Below are positions 15,616-22,217 of a DNA stretch of 22,217 nucleotides, piece after piece; position 1 is the stretch's first letter; every line of letters begins with the position of its first letter. Where the stretch lies: positions 1 through 22,217 of the IMG/VR virus record IMGVR_UViG_3300030329_005019. The stretch is one strand, 5' to 3'. Under the pieces are notes generated by a model. It ran no database searches. It saw only the letters and a list, made by a program, of their open reading frames with translations, and was not told where the DNA came from. Source of the stretch: a virus. Both the position numbers and the translations under genes were made by a program.

Positions 15616-17779
15616 TAAAAATAGAAATATTGGCATACCTAGAAATGTAAGTAGTGATAATTTTAGAATATCTAAAAGTGGTGGTAAAATCAAGCTATTT
15701 GCAAAGTATAATAATAAATGGTATGCTACCCCTTTAGAAGATGCTTTTAATATTAATAACCTTAATCAAGCACGAAAACATAGCATTGTAACATATAATA
15801 ATGGGTCTGGAGAATTAAATCCCGCTATAACTGCAGAGCCTAATGGCAAATTGTCAATAAGAGATAATAAAAGTGATTCAAAGGTTGTTATTAAAAATGA
15901 TTCTGGGGTTTTAAAAGTTAGAAATTCTAGGGATGATGAAGATGCAGTTGTAAAAGCAAAAACACTTAGGCTCCCTAGTGTTGCTCCTACTCCTGTTGTT
16001 GGAGATTTGTATTATAATTCTGGCGGAGGTGGACATATTTTACATGGTGTAGGGCTAGGAATAAATGCTTTTACTACAACTACCGCTACTTCTCAAAGTG
16101 CCTCCTTAGCTATTATCTCTAAAGGGAATGATGGAACAGCAGGTTATGGAGATGCTTTTGTAAAATTATTATCAGAATCAACAAATGTTTGGGCGTTTGG
16201 AAATGATGCTAGTGATAGCAATAAATTTAAAATTCACAATGGCTCTGCTTTAGTAGATGATTCTTTACTTGATTTAGATAGTAGTGGGAACATGTCCATA
16301 GATGGAACTTTGACCGCAGGTGGTTTTACAACAACAGGAACTTGGACTTTTGATACATCTGCAGGTGGAACTACAGGAATAACACAAATTAATGTTGGTA
16401 GTGCTTTTACTGATAATGATACGACGTTAATGTCTGCTGGGGCAATCAAAGAAAAGATAGAAGCTTATGGTTATTCTACAGCATCGGGAGACATAACAGG
16501 AGTTACTCTTACTGGAGATAGTGGTGGAGCTTTAGCTGACACAGCTGGTTCAGCAGATTTTACAATAGCAGGTGGAACTAATTGTGCTACATCTGGTTCT
16601 GGCAGTACTATTACTGTTAATGTAGATGATGCTTTTTTGAAAAATGATGATGATGATACTATGGCTGGTACATTAACAATAGATAAGGATGTATCTAATA
16701 CTAGTGCAGGTACATACGAAGGTTTATCTATTGATTTTGATAAAACAGGAACAAGTACTAGCGATAATACATTAAATGCACTTAGAATAGATGCAGATAA
16801 TACTACTGCAACTAATGGGACAAATGAATTAAATGGAATAAACAATACCCCTACTCTAACCCATAATGCTGATGCAGGGACAGCTATTGTCAGAGGATTA
16901 CATCAAACAGTTACAGGTCATAGTAATGGTGCTGCTCGAACTTTTGGTATAAACCAAATAGTTACAGGTGGTGATTTAAGTAGAATGTATGGTATATACC
17001 AAACTGTAGATAATGGTGGGGTAGATATTCTATTAACCAGTTCTGCTAATACAGGTGATTATTGTACTATTGCAACTACTAATAATGGAGCAACAACTAT
17101 TCAAACTATAGATGCGGATGCAGAATTAGCTAATTTCATACTAGATATAGATGGAGACATAGAGCTTAATGCTGATGGTGGAGAGATTACTTTAAAAGAT
17201 GATTCTGCTACATTTGGAGAATTTTCTACAGCTGCTAGTAAAAGTAGCTTTAAATTATATGAATCAGGTGGTTCTTCTACGGATGACTATCTTCAAATAG
17301 TTACTGCAGCTCATGGAGCGACTGTAATTAAAACTCATGATGATGCTGCTGGAGCTGCGAATTTAGGTTTTAATATTGATGGTCATATTGATATGAATGA
17401 TTCTCCAGTGGGCTTTAATCAATTTGAACCTACATATGGTGGAACTAATACTGATGTTGACTACAGAACCAATAGCAATAAAGCTTTTGCTACTTTTGGA
17501 GCAGGGAGTATTACTAATATAAGATTATATTTTCCTGCTATTTCTGGGAATTTCATTTTACTTTTAAAACAAGATGGCACTGGAAGTAGAACTGTAACAA
17601 ATTGGAATGCATATGATTCGGCTGGTAATGCAGCAGGTGGAAGCAGTACTGTTAAATTTGCAGGAGGCTCTAATCCAACATTAACTACAGATGCAAATCA
17701 TGTTGATATATTTTCTTTTTATTGGGACGCAGATAATGAAATTGCTTATGGAGCAGCAACTTTGGACTTCCAATTCTAA
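15605..17779 (+). CDS. Tail fibre / receptor-binding protein, 724 aa
   Basis: The N-terminus is basic and starts MPGSKNRNIGIPRN, probably the part that attaches to the tail. The middle has fibre-type strands (LLDLDSSGNMSIDGTLTAGG near residue 220-240, TLMSAGAIKEKIEAYGYS, NDDDDTMAGTLTIDKDVS) as in many marine phage fibres. The last 100 residues follow a fibre-tip pattern I recognise: FPAISGNFILLLKQDGTGSR, then a gap and NPTLTTDANHVDIFSFYWD, ending IAYGAATLDFQF. This C-terminal module usually ends phage fibres and is likely to be at the tip. AGGG (15595-15598) gives the start, which overlaps the nozzle gene by 11 bases. It is followed by the methyltransferase gene at a TAATG junction. Receptor unknown. 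Confidence 0.75.
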   Translation: MPGSKNRNIGIPRNVSSDNFRISKSGGKIKLFAKYNNKWYATPLEDAFNINNLNQARKHSIVTYNNGSGELNPAITAEPNGKLSIRDNKSDSKVVIKNDSGVLKVRNSRDDEDAVVKAKTLRLPSVAPTPVVGDLYYNSGGGGHILHGVGLGINAFTTTTATSQSASLAIISKGNDGTAGYGDAFVKLLSESTNVWAFGNDASDSNKFKIHNGSALVDDSLLDLDSSGNMSIDGTLTAGGFTTTGTWTFDTSAGGTTGITQINVGSAFTDNDTTLMSAGAIKEKIEAYGYSTASGDITGVTLTGDSGGALADTAGSADFTIAGGTNCATSGSGSTITVNVDDAFLKNDDDDTMAGTLTIDKDVSNTSAGTYEGLSIDFDKTGTSTSDNTLNALRIDADNTTATNGTNELNGINNTPTLTHNADAGTAIVRGLHQTVTGHSNGAARTFGINQIVTGGDLSRMYGIYQTVDNGGVDILLTSSANTGDYCTIATTNNGATTIQTIDADAELANFILDIDGDIELNADGGEITLKDDSATFGEFSTAASKSSFKLYESGGSSTDDYLQIVTAAHGATVIKTHDDAAGAANLGFNIDGHIDMNDSPVGFNQFEPTYGGTNTDVDYRTNSNKAFATFGAGSITNIRLYFPAISGNFILLLKQDGTGSRTVTNWNAYDSAGNAAGGSSTVKFAGGSNPTLTTDANHVDIFSFYWDADNEIAYGAATLDFQF

Positions 17780-18327
17780 TGGCATTTAAAGATAATACAT
17801 TAGAGTTTTTTGACACTAAAATAGTAAATGAAGATGGTATGGAAGTTATGATGAACTGGGAGTCTCCGATAATGGAAAAATCTGCTGAATATATATGTCA
17901 TAATAAGGGTGATATTCTTGAAATAGGTTTTGGTATGGGGATATGTGCTGATTACATACAATCTCAAGGAGTTAATAGCCATACTATAGTAGAGATACAT
18001 CCACAGATTTTAGAAAGATTAAATACTTGGGCTAGTGGTAAGTCTAATGTAACTATAATTGAGGGAGATTGGGCTAATTTAAGCCTTTCAGACACATATG
18101 ATGGTATCTTTATTGATACATTTGGAGATGATAATTGGAGTCAATTTAAAACATTTGCATTAGCAAGGTCTAAGTCAGGAGCTAAGATTACTTATTGGAA
18201 TAATTTTGAAGAAGAAAGAAATGAACATTCATTCGATTCTATATCATTTGAATCTATTTCTATATCTCCAGATGAAAATGGATATATGGATGCAAGTGTT
18301 TATTATATGCCAAAGGTGGTGATTTAA
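17779..18327 (+). CDS. SAM-dependent methyltransferase resembling GAMT/RMT2 arginine-type enzymes, 182 aa
   Basis: The class I methyltransferase core is clear. Residues 46-54 read ILEIGFGMG (SAM-binding motif I), an acidic residue E72 lies in VEIHP, VTIIEGDW (91-98) is the next strand, and DGIFIDTF (108-115) carries a candidate catalytic Asp113. Residues 21-33, MEVMMNWESPIME, match the 'W-(E/D)-P-M' signature placed before motif I in guanidinoacetate N-methyltransferase and in RMT2-type protein arginine N-methyltransferases, and the FIDT position matches the YDTYP loop of that family. A substrate with a guanidino group is therefore plausible, but it could be a protein, a small molecule or a sugar. 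The length is short, lacking the extra C-terminal part of cellular GAMT. It is coupled by TAATG to fibre genes on both sides. Confidence 0.8.
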   Translation: MAFKDNTLEFFDTKIVNEDGMEVMMNWESPIMEKSAEYICHNKGDILEIGFGMGICADYIQSQGVNSHTIVEIHPQILERLNTWASGKSNVTIIEGDWANLSLSDTYDGIFIDTFGDDNWSQFKTFALARSKSGAKITYWNNFEEERNEHSFDSISFESISISPDENGYMDASVYYMPKVVI

Positions 18328-18995
18328 TGGCTACTATATATGCAGATTCTGATGCCTATGTTTATAAAACTCATGCAAGTTGGAACTCTGCTCGAAGCTT
18401 TACTACTGGGACTGGATTCTCTAGTGCATCTACCATTAGTACTGTTGGTATTTCATCATCTGCTACTAGTGGAAGGGGTGGCGGTACTAGTCATACTATT
18501 TACAGGTCATTTTTTGTATTTGACACAAGTGGGGTGAATCAATTAGTCGAGAGTGCAACATTGTCATTATTGGGGGCCTCTAATACGTCAGGAGATGTTA
18601 TAATTGTAGCTGCAACTTCAGATATAAGTTCTTTTAGTACTGCAGATTATGACTCTATCTTTGATTGGGATGATTCTGGAACAGATGGCTCTGGTGGTGG
18701 AAGTGGAGAGCCACACCTTAGAAAATATTCAGATGCATATACTACTAGTTGGAGTGTTTATCCTTCTGGATATAATGATATTCCATTAAGACCAGAAGCT
18801 TTGCAGGATATGAGAGATAGTAATTCATTGTATGTTTGTGCGATGAATTATAGTAAAGATTTTTTAGATGTTGCCCCAACTGGAACACATAGACTTGGTT
18901 TATATTATGAAAATTATACAGGGACATCCAGAGACCCAAAAATAACATACGAGCTGTCGAAGAGTAATGCAATATTAATGGGAACAAATTTTTAA
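18327..18995 (+). CDS. DNRLRE-like beta-sandwich virion protein, 222 aa
   Basis: The order of motifs follows a beta-sandwich type seen in fibres of marine phages and in DNRLRE-like carbohydrate-binding modules. Residues 5-30 read YADSDAYVYKTHASWNSARS, a Ser/Gly-rich loop follows (41-57), then YRSFFVFDTSGVNQLVESAT (59-78) with LSLLG at 79-83, and the C-terminal half holds IPLRPEALQDM, a LYVCAMNYSKD strand and HRLGLYYENYTGTSRDPKI. No enzyme motif is seen. A role in binding surface sugars is plausible but inferred from fold and neighbours. The start has AAAGGTGG (18312-18319) and a TAATG junction with the methyltransferase. A small outer fibre or tip is the likeliest place. Confidence 0.65.
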   Translation: MATIYADSDAYVYKTHASWNSARSFTTGTGFSSASTISTVGISSSATSGRGGGTSHTIYRSFFVFDTSGVNQLVESATLSLLGASNTSGDVIIVAATSDISSFSTADYDSIFDWDDSGTDGSGGGSGEPHLRKYSDAYTTSWSVYPSGYNDIPLRPEALQDMRDSNSLYVCAMNYSKDFLDVAPTGTHRLGLYYENYTGTSRDPKITYELSKSNAILMGTNF

Positions 18996-19000
18996 TAATA

Positions 19001-19072
19001 ATGATTGTATTTATAGGGAAGAAAATGGTATTTTATATTGACGAAAACCACAAAAAAGCAGAGGTTTTATAA
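19001..19072 (+). CDS. Possible 23-aa leader-like ORF before the internal protein genes
   Basis: ATG 19001 opens a frame of 23 codons (MIVFIGKKMVFYIDENHKKA, then EVL) that stops at TAA 19070-19072, overlapping the next ATG as TAATG. A second in-frame ATG at 19025 with a purine-rich GGGAAGAAA before it would give 15 residues. The coupling is the only support. The stretch 18996-19071 could simply be a short leader containing the AGAGG binding site (19060-19064) of the following gene. Confidence 0.25.
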   Translation: MIVFIGKKMVFYIDENHKKAEVL

Positions 19073-19845
19073 TGGCAAGTTCAGGACAGATATTAGATAT
19101 ATTAAGCAAACTAGAAAAGGGTGCTAAAGAAATTGATGCTAAAGAGCGTAGAGCTCGTAGGGCAGAAGGTAAACAGCATCGTAAATTATTCTCAGAAGCA
19201 AACAAAAGAATCAAAAAAGCCTCTGACAAGGCAAAAAAGGGAAATAAATGGGGAACTATACTTTCTACCCTTCTCGCATTAACTGGGGTTGGGATTCCCG
19301 CTATTATGGCTGCTCAATTTGCAGGCTCCTTAGTTGGAGGCAAGGTTATGAGCGATAAAGCTAAAAAAGGATTCGATATGACTGGATTGGGAAAGACTAA
19401 ATTTGGAGAAGATTTACGTACTTTTAAAAGTGAACTCGGCTCTGATGTTTTTTCAAATGCTTTAAATAGAGCAATGGTAACAGGTTTAACTGCTGGAGTC
19501 GGAAGTAAGGTTGGAGGTGTCCTTGAGAAAGGAGCTGATGCATGGAAGATACCAGGATTGAATCTTCCTAAAGCAACTTTAAATCCAGCAACAAAAGAAT
19601 TACTTAATAAACCAGTATTTCAAGCTCTCGGAAAGGGAGTTAAGGGTGTTATGGGTTTACCTAAAACGCTACATGAAGCAACTAAATTGAGCGGTATGGG
19701 GACTGGAGAGTCAGCTTTAACAAAGTTACTTGAATCTTATGTTGCTGCGGATAAATTAAATAAGATGCCTAGTATTTATGATTATGATTTACCATCTTCA
19801 ATGGCTACGCCTGAAGATAGAAGAGGATTTGGAGGATATATTTAA
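19072..19845 (+). CDS. Putative internal virion / ejection-type protein, 257 aa
   Basis: A basic N-terminal coiled part (residues 8-58, with many Lys, Arg and Glu) is followed by a hydrophobic stretch WGTILSTLLALTGVGIPAIM and AAQFAGSLVGG (60-90) that could form one or two membrane-inserting helices. The rest is Gly/Lys-rich with short amphipathic helices. This build, a charged coiled region plus a membrane-active helix in a cytoplasmic protein without signal peptide, is common in internal or ejection proteins of short-tailed phages, where they help DNA cross the membrane. That role is inferred from composition and from position after the tail and fibre genes. AGAGG (19060-19064) gives the start. 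Confidence 0.5.
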   Translation: MASSGQILDILSKLEKGAKEIDAKERRARRAEGKQHRKLFSEANKRIKKASDKAKKGNKWGTILSTLLALTGVGIPAIMAAQFAGSLVGGKVMSDKAKKGFDMTGLGKTKFGEDLRTFKSELGSDVFSNALNRAMVTGLTAGVGSKVGGVLEKGADAWKIPGLNLPKATLNPATKELLNKPVFQALGKGVKGVMGLPKTLHEATKLSGMGTGESALTKLLESYVAADKLNKMPSIYDYDLPSSMATPEDRRGFGGYI

Positions 19846-20309
19846 TGGCTAATGGAATTGACGATTATTGGGATTCCATGTTCGAATCAGAATATGGTGG
19901 AAGCAATCCCTATCAATCATTTTTTAATAGATATTTAGGTCAAGATGTTGATGTATATAATCCTCAATCTATTGCCGATGTTTTAATGGAGCAATATGAT
20001 GTTGAAGGATTGACTTCAGATATGTTTACACCAATGGATAGAAATTTAATGGAAGCATCTGACCCTACGACATACGATGCATATAAACGAATGCAAACTA
20101 ATCCTTTAATGAGAAAGTATAGTAAAGAGGTTGCAGGTGGAGCAGGTATTTTAAATCCAAATAAAATCAGACAAAGAGCAATGAGGCAATATCAGATGGG
20201 TGTAAGTGATATAACGCAAAATATATATGGAAGGACAAGAGCAGCGAGTAGTAAAGTTAAGGATTGGATGAAGTCTGCTATAGATAAAGTTTTTAGAATG
20301 AAATACTAA
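19845..20309 (+). CDS. Hypothetical virion-region protein, 154 aa
   Basis: The N-terminus is acidic with many Tyr/Phe (WDSMFESEYGGSNPYQSFFN). The middle is helical (IADVLMEQYDVEGLTSDMF), and the C-terminal 50 residues are basic (IRQRAMRQYQMGVSDITQN to SAIDKVFRMKY). There is no membrane segment. The gene is coupled to its neighbour by TAATG with GGAGG (19831-19835). I do not recognise the family. Its place between two other unannotated virion-type genes suggests a component of the same internal complex. An acidic front and a basic end would suit binding to another virion protein and to DNA, which is inference. Confidence 0.5.
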   Translation: MANGIDDYWDSMFESEYGGSNPYQSFFNRYLGQDVDVYNPQSIADVLMEQYDVEGLTSDMFTPMDRNLMEASDPTTYDAYKRMQTNPLMRKYSKEVAGGAGILNPNKIRQRAMRQYQMGVSDITQNIYGRTRAASSKVKDWMKSAIDKVFRMKY

Positions 20310-20320
20310 GGAGAAGTATT

Positions 20321-21205
20321 ATGGGATTTAAATTATTTAGACCAAAAACATGGAAAATAGGAGCAGGGAAAGGTAAACCATTATTGCATCATCTTACTCC
20401 ATGGAAAGACCAAAGTTTATCGGAACATAATAAAGCATTAGGTAGGTCTAAGTTTGCAAAAGGATTGCATAAATATGTATATAACCCATTAGTTCATGGC
20501 TATTTGGGAGATTATGAGGGTGATGATGACTTGCTTGGATTAACAGGTGCTAATCTTTATGAATCAAAAGATGATAGTAGAAGAGGTTTAGAAAATGTAC
20601 TTAAAGGTCTGGGGCAAGGAAAGACTCCAAAAGGAAGATATGGGCTTGGAGAAGGCTTAAGAGATGCTGGTATAGATTATTCATTTGACGTAACAGATGC
20701 TAAATCTTTAGGAGAAGCTCTTGCTAAAGCACAATTTGAAAAGCAAATGGTTTCTGACTTAGAAGGTGGTGATTATGCATCTGCAGTTGGCACCTATGGG
20801 AGCGGTAAAAGAAGTGTAGAAGGATATGGATATATAAAAGAAAGTGATTATGAAAAAGCATGGGATGAATTTCAAAAAGAGCAAGGAGATGCTTTTTATA
20901 AAATGGGGAGTATGTATGCACTTAACCCATTTGAATTATCTCAATTAGACCCTGCTTCTAAAAAGTGGAGAGATATGTTAAATCCACGTCAAGCTGAAGC
21001 AACTGATATTTATGGAGAGCAAATTGAAAGTATTTATTCGGGCATTGGTGGAGATATCCAAACTGGAGAAGCTGCGAGAAAAAGGAAAGATGCTTTAGAT
21101 ATGTATGGACAAAACATATTAAGTGCAAGAGGAGATGTAAGGTCTGCTCGTGAAGGACAAATGGATAAGACATTAGAAGATATATTAAGTGCATTTCAAA
21201 GTTAA
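20321..21205 (+). CDS. Hypothetical virion-region protein, 294 aa
   Basis: The start is well defined by AAGGAG, 7-8 bases upstream (about 20308-20313). The N-terminal 60 residues are basic with aromatic residues (MGFKLFRPKTWKIGAGKGKP). The middle is Gly-rich with acidic and basic patches, and there is a long helical C-terminal half (residues 170-294, EKAWDEFQKEQGD and later MYGQNILSARGDVRSAREGQ) with Gln, Glu, Lys and Arg. No enzyme motif, membrane span or signal peptide is visible. It lies in the probable internal-protein block, where long helical proteins are usual. Function unknown. Confidence 0.5.
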   Translation: MGFKLFRPKTWKIGAGKGKPLLHHLTPWKDQSLSEHNKALGRSKFAKGLHKYVYNPLVHGYLGDYEGDDDLLGLTGANLYESKDDSRRGLENVLKGLGQGKTPKGRYGLGEGLRDAGIDYSFDVTDAKSLGEALAKAQFEKQMVSDLEGGDYASAVGTYGSGKRSVEGYGYIKESDYEKAWDEFQKEQGDAFYKMGSMYALNPFELSQLDPASKKWRDMLNPRQAEATDIYGEQIESIYSGIGGDIQTGEAARKRKDALDMYGQNILSARGDVRSAREGQMDKTLEDILSAFQS

Positions 21206-21214
21206 GGATTTATT

Positions 21215-22217
21215 ATGGCAGAACCAAAAGGCAAATGGAGAACACAAGCAACTGTTGATTTAGGCTCACTCATTCAAGGACTTGCAATGATGGGAAGTCA
21301 ATTTGATAAACAAGAAAGTGCTGATGAGTTGTGGGGAGATAAAGTTGTATCAAGATTAACAGCACCTCAATCAGCATTTTATATTAGCCCAAATGAATAT
21401 GACGTTAGTATAATCGAAGATGGTCTAAGTGATTTGCGAACTCAACATCAAAATTTAATTGACAATAATAGCGATAAATATAAAGCTGGGACATATGCTT
21501 ATGATTCTATTTCTGAAAGAATAGAGGATGCTGAGAGGCAACTAACAAAAGCTAATGAATTTCAATTGGATTATCAGAATCTTTTATCAATTAATGATAA
21601 GTCTACGGAATTAAGAGCAGTTCCAGTCACGGATGAAATGGGAAATATTTTATATGAAAAAAATCCTGATGGTTCTATAGCCGTAGATGAGGATGGAAAT
21701 CAAATTGAAATGATGAAGATGGAAAATGATTGGACTGAAATGCAATCTCTTATATATAATACTCCATCTGATGAATATGGACGAGTTATGTTTGATGATA
21801 GAGTAATGGAATTAAGAGATTCTATATTAGAAAGAAATATTGCCGTTGGAAGTGCTTTATCTTCATTTGAACAGAAATACAAAGATTGGCTAAATATCAA
21901 TGATGTTGTTACTGGCGATATGAATAAAAAAATAACAAATATGTATAATCTTATGGGTCAAGAAAAAATGAATCTTGAAAGAATTGATGATAACTTTCAA
22001 GGTGACTTTATATTAGATAAGGAATACTTTGAAAGATTTAAAAGGGCAGTAGATTTAGATGAATGGGAGGAATTCAATACAACAAATGCAGCTAGACTAC
22101 AAGAAAGATTTAATGAAAAAAACAATCTTATAAATACTGCCAACTCATATAGGAAAGAATATGTAGATTTATATAATAAAATTCATCCTGATGGAAGCGT
22201 AGAGCATGGGGGTTTAG
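21215..22217 (+). CDS. Large helical virion-region protein, truncated by the window (334 residues seen)
   Basis: ATG 21215 follows AAGGA (21204-21208) by six bases. The frame is open to the window edge with no stop, so only the N-terminal 334 codons are seen. The sequence is strongly helical and acidic, for example LIQGLAMMGSQFDKQESADE near residue 19 and DLRTQHQNLIDNNSDKYKA, with many Asn/Asp/Glu/Lys and regular hydrophobic residues that suggest coiled coils. Around residues 145-170 there is a short beta-hairpin-like stretch with repeated 'G-(N/S)-I' turns (GNILYEKNPDGSIAVDEDGN). The length and helical character fit an internal virion or tape-measure-like protein, but which of these cannot be told without the C-terminal part. 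Confidence 0.55.
   Translation, partial: MAEPKGKWRTQATVDLGSLIQGLAMMGSQFDKQESADELWGDKVVSRLTAPQSAFYISPNEYDVSIIEDGLSDLRTQHQNLIDNNSDKYKAGTYAYDSISERIEDAERQLTKANEFQLDYQNLLSINDKSTELRAVPVTDEMGNILYEKNPDGSIAVDEDGNQIEMMKMENDWTEMQSLIYNTPSDEYGRVMFDDRVMELRDSILERNIAVGSALSSFEQKYKDWLNINDVVTGDMNKKITNMYNLMGQEKMNLERIDDNFQGDFILDKEYFERFKRAVDLDEWEEFNTTNAARLQERFNEKNNLINTANSYRKEYVDLYNKIHPDGSVEHGGL

Noticed and set aside
16471-16845. Minus-strand open frame of 124 codons opposite the 724-aa fibre
   Set aside because: It is a mirror of a Ser/Asp/Thr-rich coding strand (rich in Val, Ser, Pro, Leu), with no ribosome binding site and no recognisable protein; all supported genes are on the + strand.
1-22217. tRNA genes, integrase or attachment sites, insertion sequences, and a diversity-generating retroelement with template/variable repeats
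   Set aside because: I saw no cloverleaf with a TTC-arm consensus, no transposase, integrase or reverse transcriptase, and no paired template-like repeat near the fibre ends.

Overview
The window is the structural and lysis part of a tailed double-stranded DNA virus (Caudoviricetes). It is strongly AT-rich. Every supported gene lies on the + strand, and genes are packed with gaps of a few bases or with stop/start overlaps; the TAATG junction recurs at least eight times. No replication, packaging or integration gene is visible. Several protein types (decoration-like beta protein, DGKD small basic protein, neck proteins, S74 fibre, DNRLRE-like fibre, PKVG-type small basic protein) are ones I associate with marine phage genomes. 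A nozzle-like protein, two neck/adaptor proteins and no visible tape-measure or sheath gene fit a short-tailed, podovirus-like particle, but this is inference. The host cannot be named.

Layout. 1-550: end of an upstream structural gene (perhaps the major capsid protein) and a head-decoration-like protein, followed by the longest gene-free gap on the left, which holds two small hairpins. 655-1281: three small proteins, one resembling HNH-type phage proteins. 1281-2861: neck/adaptor proteins, one of which looks split into two genes. 2871-7724: a 1617-residue fibre with about 58 YadA-head-like beta-roll repeats and a C-terminal peptidase S74 intramolecular chaperone. 7727-8212: two small coiled-coil proteins. 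8205-9628: a probable lysis or membrane cassette with three small single-pass membrane proteins around a calcineurin-like metallophosphoesterase. 9647-9967: a very basic 44-residue protein and a 57-residue protein. 9977-15615: a 665-residue structural protein and a 1213-residue nozzle-like protein that carries a dockerin-type calcium loop. 15605-18995: host-contact cassette of a 724-residue fibre, a methyltransferase resembling guanidinoacetate/arginine N-methyltransferases, and a beta-sandwich fibre protein. 19072-end: four genes for probable internal or ejection proteins, the last cut by the window edge.

The genes would work together as particle assembly (head completion, neck, nozzle, fibres), host recognition (two long fibres and a beta-sandwich protein) and lysis (holin-like proteins; no endolysin is seen here).

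The most unusual features are: (1) I found no GATC anywhere in the 22.2 kb, with Asp written GAC wherever the next codon begins with C; (2) a GAMT/RMT2-like methyltransferase gene inserted with stop/start overlaps between two fibre genes; (3) the very long beta-roll fibre with a non-repeat insert; (4) a dockerin loop inside a tail protein.
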